Positions 6,746-11,305 of a stretch of 11,305 nt of DNA are shown piece by piece. Within the stretch, counting starts at the first letter, position 1; each line of letters opens with the position of its first letter. Origin of the DNA: Chitinophagaceae bacterium (GTDB taxonomy: Bacteria > Bacteroidota > Bacteroidia > Chitinophagales > Chitinophagaceae). Location: NCBI GenBank assembly GCA_025351145.1, contig JANXWM010000074.1:1-11305 (forward strand), read 5' to 3'. Under the pieces are notes generated by a model that ran no database searches, had not been told where the DNA came from, and saw nothing but the letters and a program-made list of their open reading frames with translations. The translations under genes were made by a program, and so were the position numbers.

Positions 6746-6834
6746 TACGCTGCGGTAAAAGTTCAATATACAATCTAAGCGTACAAGGGTGCGACGCAAC
6801 AGATGCTCAATTCATATTCCTTAGCCCGGCTCAA
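6746..6834 (+). repeat. Interspersed intergenic element, copy 5 (extended form)
   Basis: The 5' extension begins at the variant block CGCTGCGGTAA (6748-6758) and runs through AAAGTTC and TACAATCTAAG in the same spacing as copy 3. The core begins at 6782: TACAAGGGTGCGACGCAAC, AGATGCTCAAT, AGCCCGGCTCAA. The 3' core contains the perfect odd palindrome AGCC-C-GGCT. It ends 7 bp from the aminotransferase stop codon. Confidence 0.9.
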
Positions 6835-6841
6835 AATTTTC

Positions 6842-8200
6842 TTATACCACATATTCATCCGCAATGGAAATGGCATCGCTGATGATGGCCAAACCTTCAT
6901 CAATCTGCGCTTCTGTAATCGTTAACGGCGGTGCAATAAAAATATAATTCCAGCGAACAAAAGTGTACATGCCGAGTTCTTTTATGCGGGCCGCGACTTT
7001 GTTCATAACAGCCATTTCGTTTGGCTTTGCATTGAATGGCGCCATGGGTTCTTTGGTAATGCGATTCTTAACAAGCTCTATGCAACCGAGCAAACCAGTG
7101 TTGCGAAAATCACCAATGCTGGGATGCTTTTGTTTTAGCAACTCAACCTGCTGTTCAATATACATGCCCATTGCAGCAGCGTTCTCAATAAGGTTGTCTT
7201 CTTCGTAAATATTTACTACGGCGAGACCGGCCGCAAGTGCTGTTGCATGTGCAGAATAAGTAAGGCCAAGCATTAAAACATTGTCATCAAATTTTTGTGC
7301 AATTGTATCGCTAACAATCAATGCACCAAGCGGAATATAACCGCTCGTAATTCCTTTTGCAGTGGCGATCATATCAGGCACCACATCGTGATGATCTATA
7401 CCAAACCATTTGCCCGTTCTGCCAAAGCCGCTCATTACTTCATCGGCAATAAAAAGGATGCCGTTTTTTTCGCATAACTGTTTTACTTTCTTTAAATAAC
7501 CGGGCGGATATTTAATGCAACCAGATGAACCGCTTTCGCCTTCCATGATAATAGCAGCAACGGTTTCAGGGCCTTCAAACTCCAGCACACGCTCTATATG
7601 GCTCACGCATTCGTAACGGCAACTTCCAAATTGCTGCCCCCACGGACAGCGGTAACAATATGCATCTTCCACATGCACAACATTTGGTATTTGCTGTGCA
7701 TCGTGACGTAATTTTCGTGGGTCGCCACCGGCAGTCATAGCCCCATAAGATGCTCCATGAAATGCACGATAACGTGCAATAATTTTATGACGGCCCGTAT
7801 AATCCCTTGCAAGTTTTATAGCATTATCAATGGAGCTTGCACCGCAAACAGTGAACAATGTTTTGGTAAGGTTGCCGGGCGAAATTTCTGCAAGTTTTTT
7901 ACCCAGTTCACCACGCACTTTTGTAATGCACGAAGGTGTAACATAACTCACCTGCTGCATTTGTTTTACCACCGCATCTGTTACACGTTGATCGCCGTGA
8001 CCAATGTTTGCATTCATTAAACCAGAAGAAAAATCTATATAGCGTTTGCCACTGTAATCGTACAAATAAACACCTTCTGCACGCTCTACATTTATCGGGT
8101 TCAAACCTTTTTGTTTGCTCCAGCTGAATAAAGTATAATCAAGGTTATTGTGAAGTATTTCATCAATTTCTGCCTGCGTTAATTCATACGTGAGTTCCAT
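6842..8200 (-). CDS. Class III PLP-dependent aminotransferase (omega-amino acid:pyruvate type)
   Basis: The 452-residue protein is complete and has fold type I, subgroup II motifs: YLYDYSGKRYIDFSSG (45-60), the PLP phosphate-binding CGASSIDNAIKLAR (119-132), YRAFHGAS (144-151), the PLP-pyridine Asp253 in FIADEVMSGFGRTGKW, and Schiff-base Lys282 in IATAKGITSGYIPLG. An insert with four cysteines, YCYRCPWG (Cys182, Cys185) and SCRYEC (Cys194, Cys198), is typical of a branch that includes taurine:pyruvate and related omega-aminotransferases. The upstream neighbour, a methylmalonate/malonate-semialdehyde dehydrogenase, favours beta-alanine or a similar beta-amino acid as donor; this is inferred from context. 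The 184-bp gap between the two genes holds a repeat copy, so a shared transcript is not assured. Confidence 0.9.
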   Translation of the reverse strand: MELTYELTQAEIDEILHNNLDYTLFSWSKQKGLNPINVERAEGVYLYDYSGKRYIDFSSGLMNANIGHGDQRVTDAVVKQMQQVSYVTPSCITKVRGELGKKLAEISPGNLTKTLFTVCGASSIDNAIKLARDYTGRHKIIARYRAFHGASYGAMTAGGDPRKLRHDAQQIPNVVHVEDAYCYRCPWGQQFGSCRYECVSHIERVLEFEGPETVAAIIMEGESGSSGCIKYPPGYLKKVKQLCEKNGILFIADEVMSGFGRTGKWFGIDHHDVVPDMIATAKGITSGYIPLGALIVSDTIAQKFDDNVLMLGLTYSAHATALAAGLAVVNIYEEDNLIENAAAMGMYIEQQVELLKQKHPSIGDFRNTGLLGCIELVKNRITKEPMAPFNAKPNEMAVMNKVAARIKELGMYTFVRWNYIFIAPPLTITEAQIDEGLAIISDAISIADEYVV

Positions 8201-8240
8201 GATTATTATGAATTTTGAATTTTAAATGTTGAATTATTTT

Positions 8241-8293
8241 TTGAGCCAAACATTTGATCATTAATGAAGCTTTACTTGCGTCGCACTCTTGTA
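8241..8293 (-). repeat. Interspersed intergenic element, copy 6
   Basis: On the minus strand it reads GTACAAGAGTGCGACGCAAG, TAAAGCTTCAT, GTTTGGCTCAA, with the standard spacing. It lies between the ALDH stop and the aminotransferase start. The AGCT heptamer array begins 9 bp from its 5' end. Confidence 0.9.
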
Positions 8294-8302
8294 CTGAAGA
8301 AT

Positions 8303-8375
8303 AGCTTTCAGCTTTTAGCTGCGAGCCATGAGCTATTGCATTTTGCCCGAAGCTCATAGCTCAAAGCTCATGGCT
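8303..8375. repeat. AGCT-phased heptamer array with an 11-bp inverted repeat
   Basis: AGCT recurs every 7 bp at 8303, 8310 and 8317, with AGCC at 8324 and AGCT at 8331. A second run lies at 8351, 8358 and 8365, with GGCT at 8372. AGCCATGAGCT (8324-8334) and AGCTCATGGCT (8365-8375) are perfect inverted repeats around a 30-nt loop. The right arm ends 9 bp from the ALDH stop, so the RNA could fold there as a 3'-end structure. No long U-tract follows. Confidence 0.8.
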
Positions 8376-8384
8376 GGTTTTACT

Positions 8385-9842
8385 TTAACTCATCCAATTC
8401 ACACCGGCTTCCGGGTTCCATTTCACCGTTGATTTTTTCAACTTTGTCCAGAACTCTATTGAGCTTTTGCCGGTAATATCACCCACACCAAATTTACTTT
8501 CATTCCAGCCGCCAAAGCTGAATGGTTCACGTGGTACAGGCACACCAACGTTCACACCAATCATACCTGCACTTGCATTGTCAATAATATGTCTGGCCAT
8601 ACCGCCATTCTGCGTAAATACAGAAGCTGCATTGCCATAAGGGTTTGCGTTTTCTATTGCCAATGCTTCATCCACTGTGTTGGTACGCATAATACTGATA
8701 ACAGGGCCGAATATTTCTTCTGTGGCAACAGACATATTTGGTGTTACATAATCAATTACTGTAGGGCCAACATAAGTGCCGTTTTCTTTTCCTTCAACCA
8801 CTACGTTTCTGCCATCAACCAAAATTTTTGCACCTTGCCGTTCGGCTTCTGTAATAAAATGTTCAATGCGCTCTTTGGAAGCTTTGTTAATAACGGCACC
8901 AAGATTTTTACCGGGAATAATTTTACTTGCTTCCTCACAAATTTTATTAATGATATGATCGGTGTTGCCCACTGCAACCATTGCTGATGCCGCCATGCAA
9001 CGCTGACCTGCACAACCACTCATAGAAGCAACAACGTTCTGCGCAGTCATATCAGGAATTGCGTCAGGCAAAACCAGTAAATGATTTTTTGCGCCACCCA
9101 AGGCAAGGCATCTTTTATAATTTGATGTGGCACGTTGATAAACGATCTTCGCCACTTTTGTTGACCCAACAAAAGAAACCGCTTCAATACCGGGATGATC
9201 GCAGATAGCTTCCACCATTCGGCTGTCTCCATGTACAATATTAAAAACACCATCAGGTAAACCAGCTTCCTGTAAAAGCAGTGCAATTTTGCCACAGCTC
9301 AACGGCACTTTTTCTGAAGGTTTTATGATCATACAATTGCCCAGTGCAAGGGCATTTGGTATCGTCCAGTTGGGAACCATTGCCGGAAAATTAAAAGGAA
9401 CTATTGAGGCAACTACACCCAACGGCATATGCTGTGTTCTGCATTCTATGCCACGGCTTACTTCTAAAATTTCGCCTGTAATTAATTGCGGTAATGAGCA
9501 GGCAAACTCTGTAAGCTCAATACTTTTTTCTACTTCTGCTATGGCTTCGCTCATTGTTTTGCCGTTCTCTTCACAAATCAATTCGGCAAGTTCCTTAAGG
9601 TTTTTTTCGAGCAAATATTTATACCGAAAGAAAATCTGTACCCTTTCTTTGATGGGCGTTTTGCCCCAGGTTTCAAAAGCCGTTTTGGCGGATTGCACTG
9701 CAGTATCTAAATCTTTAGAAAGGGAAAGCGGTACTGTGGAGAGCAGTTCGCCGTTAATGGGGGAAATAACATCTAATCTTTCGGAGGAACAGCTGTCAAC
9801 AAATTTTCCATGGATAAAATTCTGCGTTGCGAAATATTTCAT
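8385..9842 (-). CDS. mmsA: CoA-acylating (methyl)malonate-semialdehyde dehydrogenase
   Basis: The 485-residue protein is complete and of usual length for the family. Diagnostic features of this ALDH branch are PFNFPAMVPNW with Asn151 (149-159), IKPSEKVP (173-180) for NAD binding, FVGSTKVA (224-231), and GGAKNH (249-254) in place of the ELGGK motif of hydrolytic ALDHs, so the general-base Glu is absent. GCAGQRCMAAS carries catalytic Cys282. EIFGP (376-380) and VPVPREPFSFGG (434-445) are also present. These enzymes convert malonate or methylmalonate semialdehyde, with NAD+ and CoA, to acetyl- or propionyl-CoA plus CO2. They act in valine, beta-alanine, thymine or inositol breakdown. The aminotransferase just downstream would supply such a semialdehyde, fitting beta-alanine use. 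No iol or other valine-pathway genes are visible here. A strong dyad lies upstream at 9902-9947. Confidence 0.93.
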   Translation of the reverse strand: MKYFATQNFIHGKFVDSCSSERLDVISPINGELLSTVPLSLSKDLDTAVQSAKTAFETWGKTPIKERVQIFFRYKYLLEKNLKELAELICEENGKTMSEAIAEVEKSIELTEFACSLPQLITGEILEVSRGIECRTQHMPLGVVASIVPFNFPAMVPNWTIPNALALGNCMIIKPSEKVPLSCGKIALLLQEAGLPDGVFNIVHGDSRMVEAICDHPGIEAVSFVGSTKVAKIVYQRATSNYKRCLALGGAKNHLLVLPDAIPDMTAQNVVASMSGCAGQRCMAASAMVAVGNTDHIINKICEEASKIIPGKNLGAVINKASKERIEHFITEAERQGAKILVDGRNVVVEGKENGTYVGPTVIDYVTPNMSVATEEIFGPVISIMRTNTVDEALAIENANPYGNAASVFTQNGGMARHIIDNASAGMIGVNVGVPVPREPFSFGGWNESKFGVGDITGKSSIEFWTKLKKSTVKWNPEAGVNWMS

Positions 9843-9901
9843 GCGGCTTATTTAATTTATACAAACTGGTTGATGATGATTAAAATTTTAAAGTACGAAT
9901 A

Positions 9902-9947
9902 AAATTTTATGCAGTGCTTAAAAATATAAAAGCACTGCTGAAAATTT
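9902..9947. promoter_or_regulatory. Long imperfect hairpin upstream of the ALDH gene
   Basis: AAATTTT, a 2x2 mismatch, then GCAGTGCTT (9911-9919) pairs with AAGCACTGC (9930-9938) and AAAATTT (9941-9947) around a 10-nt A/T loop. It is 60 bp upstream of the ALDH start and about 120 bp past the oxyR stop. On the minus strand a T-containing A/T run follows, so it may terminate the oxyR transcript. It may instead be a leader structure for the ALDH gene. Confidence 0.6.
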
Positions 9948-9996
9948 ACTGCCGGGGATGTTGCGGCTGTTGAAAGCTGAATAGAATATTCAATCG

Positions 9997-10048
9997 TACA
10001 AGTGTGCGACGCAACGGATGCTTAATTGAAAAACCAATGTATGGTCAA
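9997..10048 (+). repeat. Interspersed intergenic element, copy 7
   Basis: TACAAGTGTGCGACGCAAC, GGATGCTTAAT, GTATGGTCAA; the 3' core is 1 bp closer than usual. Upstream, AAAGCT lies exactly 18 bp before TACAAG, as in copy 3, so a weak trace of the 5' extension is present. It lies just past the oxyR stop codon. Confidence 0.85.
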
Positions 10049-10064
10049 TATTTCAATTACTCAA

Positions 10065-11009
10065 TTACTCAACTATTACGGGAACAATATTCGTTTTTTT
10101 ATTCTTCTTAATTTTATCCGGAATACATTCAAGAATTACCTGCCGGAATAATTCAACCAGTTTCTTCTTTGCAAAATGGCGGTGTGTAACAAGGCTAACT
10201 TCCCTTACCGGTGAAGGATGTTTAAAATGACGCAGGTTTTGTTCCTGCTTTGCAGTCATATCAATGGTTGCAAGCTCGGGCAGGATGGTGATACCGTCAT
10301 TAAGATCAACCATTCTTCTTAATGTTTCCAAGCTCCCTGCTTCGTACTGAAAATGGCTTGCTTCCCTGCTCGATTTGCGCAGCTCGCAAAGGTTTAATAT
10401 TTGCGAACGGAAACAATGCCCTTCTTCGAGCAGCCATAATTTATTGGGGTCAATATCTTTATCGAGAATATATGTTTTTTTATATGCCTGGTTGTTTTTA
10501 GATATGTATGCAACAAGTTCTTCATAAAACAGCACATGTTCCTGTATGCCCTGTTGCTGCAGCGGTGTTATCAGCAGGCCTACATCAATTTTTCCTTCGC
10601 GTAGTTTTGAAATGATGAGCTCAGTTGTTAACTCCGTCACAATAAGTTTTACATGCGGGTATTTTTTGGTGAAGGGGTGAATGCACAAAGGCAGCAGGTA
10701 GGGTGCCAGTGTGGGTATGATGCCGATCTTTAATTCGCCGTTTACAATGCCTTTCTTTGCGGCAATATTTTCTGTGAGCATATCCCTTTCTGCCAAAATT
10801 TTTCTTGCCTGTTCAATTATCTCAACGCCCGAATCTGTTGGCAGCACAGGCTGTTTGCTCCTGTCGAATATTTTAAGCCCCAGTTCCTCTTCTAATTTCT
10901 GTATCTGCATGCTTAGTGTTGGCTGCGTTATAAAACACTGTGCTGCTGCATCCGCAAAATGGCGGTAAGTATCTACTGCTACTATATATTCCAGTTGAAT
11001 AAAGGTCAT
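10065..11009 (-). CDS. oxyR: OxyR, LysR-type hydrogen peroxide sensor
   Basis: The 314-residue protein has an N-terminal LysR winged helix-turn-helix (residues 1-60, with FADAAAQCFITQPTLSMQIQKLEEELG) and a linker helix to about residue 88. The effector domain, from about residue 90, starts with GELKIGIIPTLAPYLLP. The redox motif LLEEGHCFRSQILNLC places Cys199 and Cys208 at the same residue numbers as the disulfide pair of E. coli OxyR, with His198 before the peroxidatic Cys199. This makes a working peroxide sensor likely, rather than a generic LysR regulator. It would activate peroxide defence genes on oxidation. The gene is divergent from a catalase, and a candidate operator lies 5-19 bp upstream of its start codon, which suggests autoregulation. 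The C-terminal tail is Lys-rich (KIKKNKKTN). Confidence 0.95.
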   Translation of the reverse strand: MTFIQLEYIVAVDTYRHFADAAAQCFITQPTLSMQIQKLEEELGLKIFDRSKQPVLPTDSGVEIIEQARKILAERDMLTENIAAKKGIVNGELKIGIIPTLAPYLLPLCIHPFTKKYPHVKLIVTELTTELIISKLREGKIDVGLLITPLQQQGIQEHVLFYEELVAYISKNNQAYKKTYILDKDIDPNKLWLLEEGHCFRSQILNLCELRKSSREASHFQYEAGSLETLRRMVDLNDGITILPELATIDMTAKQEQNLRHFKHPSPVREVSLVTHRHFAKKKLVELFRQVILECIPDKIKKNKKTNIVPVIVE

Positions 11010-11013
11010 ACTT

Positions 11014-11028
11014 ATAGTTTTTATCTAT
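11014..11028. promoter_or_regulatory. Candidate OxyR half-operator next to the oxyR start
   Basis: ATAGTTTTTATCTAT fits the E. coli OxyR half-consensus ATAGntnnnanCTAT at every defined position. The second half-operator expected 7 bp further, at 11036-11050, matches poorly. The site lies 5-19 bp upstream of the oxyR ATG. Confidence 0.55.
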
Positions 11029-11042
11029 TGAAATATAAAATT

Positions 11043-11058
11043 AATCAATTTGATTGAT
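11043..11058. promoter_or_regulatory. LysR-type box between oxyR and the catalase gene
   Basis: AATCAA-T-TTGATT (11043-11055) is a perfect dyad, and ATC-N9-GAT (11044-11058) contains the T-N11-A form used by LysR-type regulators. It overlaps the upstream TTTG of the proposed catalase promoter, as expected for an activator site. Confidence 0.5.
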
Positions 11059-11080
11059 GATTAGAATAAAGCAATATTTG
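11049..11080 (+). promoter_or_regulatory. Probable catalase promoter, Bacteroidota type
   Basis: TTTG at 11049-11052, a 20-bp spacer, then AATATTTG at 11073-11080. The downstream box differs from the group's TAnnTTTG by one base. Transcription would start about 30 bp before the catalase ATG. Confidence 0.45.
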
Positions 11081-11117
11081 TTTTTCATATAATCTTTCAT
11101 CATTAAAATTTTATGTT

Positions 11118-11305
11118 ATGAACGAAAATAAAAAGCTTACTTCAGCATCGGGTATTCCTTATTACTACAACGAAGACAGCATGAGTGTTGGCCCACGAGG
11201 ACCATTGCTGCTGCAGGATTTCATCCTGCACGAAAAGATGGCGCATTTTAACCGGGAAAGGATCCCTGAACGTGTGGTACATGCGAAAGGTTCCGGTGCT
11301 TTTGG
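11118..11305 (+). CDS. katA: Catalase (heme, monofunctional), N-terminal 62 residues only
   Basis: The frame starts at the ATG at 11118 and is open to the window end. An ATG at 11113 is followed at once by a stop and is not used. Residues 12-62 match the start of monofunctional heme catalases: GIPYYYNEDSMSVGPRGPLLLQDF, then LHEKMAHFNRERIPERVVHAKGSGAF. His55 in RVVHAKG is the distal catalytic histidine, with the conserved Arg52 three residues before. There is no signal peptide, so it is cytoplasmic. It breaks down hydrogen peroxide, and divergent pairing with oxyR indicates OxyR-dependent induction. The subclass (small or large subunit) cannot be told from this fragment. Confidence 0.95.
   Translation, partial: MNENKKLTSASGIPYYYNEDSMSVGPRGPLLLQDFILHEKMAHFNRERIPERVVHAKGSGAF

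Noticed and set aside
8589..8987. 132-codon plus-strand frame inside the ALDH gene
   Set aside because: It is antisense to a complete gene with all family motifs; the product has a skewed Cys/Asn/Phe-rich composition typical of a shadow frame.
9289..9855. 188-codon plus-strand frame opposite the ALDH N-terminus
   Set aside because: Antisense shadow of the conserved ALDH coding sequence with no independent motif or start context.
2866..10048. CRISPR array made of the recurring GTACAAG...GCGACGCAA sequence
   Set aside because: Copies are 100 bp to nearly 2 kb apart with genes between them, occur in both orientations and lack regular spacers.

Overview
The window looks like chromosome from a member of the Bacteroidota, probably Chitinophagaceae (inferred). 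The signs are: four exported proteins whose signal peptides end in a small residue followed by Gln; A/T-rich leaders without Shine-Dalgarno sequences; a TTTG-N20-xAnnTTTG promoter; and protein types common in that group (GH29 fucosidase, secreted M20 dipeptidase, papain-like protease with a DUF4384-like domain). I see no tRNA, rRNA, CRISPR array, transposase or phage gene.

Layout. 1-1247 (-) is a secreted C1 (papain-type) cysteine peptidase, cut by the window edge. Its 175-bp divergent gap leads to a secreted GH29 alpha-L-fucosidase (1423-2847, +); I found no convincing promoter box in that gap. Everything from 3128 to 11009 is on the minus strand. In order of transcription it is an OxyR peroxide sensor (10065-11009), a methylmalonate-semialdehyde dehydrogenase type ALDH (8385-9842), a class III aminotransferase (6842-8200), a small exported Cys/His protein (6265-6645) with a strong terminator, a DinB-family protein (5627-6160), an unrecognised exported 165-aa protein (4960-5457) and an exported M20 metallodipeptidase (3128-4663). 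At the right edge a catalase gene (11118 onward, +) starts divergently from oxyR.

How they work together. oxyR and the catalase form a peroxide-defence pair. Their 108-bp gap holds a perfect match to one half of the E. coli OxyR consensus and a LysR-type ATC-N9-GAT box that overlaps the upstream element of the likely catalase promoter. The ALDH and the aminotransferase suggest a beta-amino-acid or semialdehyde catabolic step, for example beta-alanine to malonate semialdehyde to acetyl-CoA. The left half holds secreted hydrolases that would release fucose and peptides.

The most unusual feature is non-coding. Seven copies of an interspersed element of about 53 bp occupy six of the nine intergenic gaps. 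Its 5' block is GTACAAGNGTGCGACGCAA and its 3' block is a GGCTCAA motif at nearly fixed distance. Three copies extend about 35-40 bp further 5' to a CGCTTCGGTAA block, and three others have heptamer tandem arrays directly on that side. Two extended copies in inverted orientation bracket the 165-aa gene. Inside that bracket the gene is also flanked by directly repeated GCTAA-N11-CAATTG motifs and a small attC-like fold, so this segment looks like a mobile cassette.

Gaps without genes are all under 300 bp. The two largest, 2848-3127 and 4664-4959, are mostly filled by these repeats.
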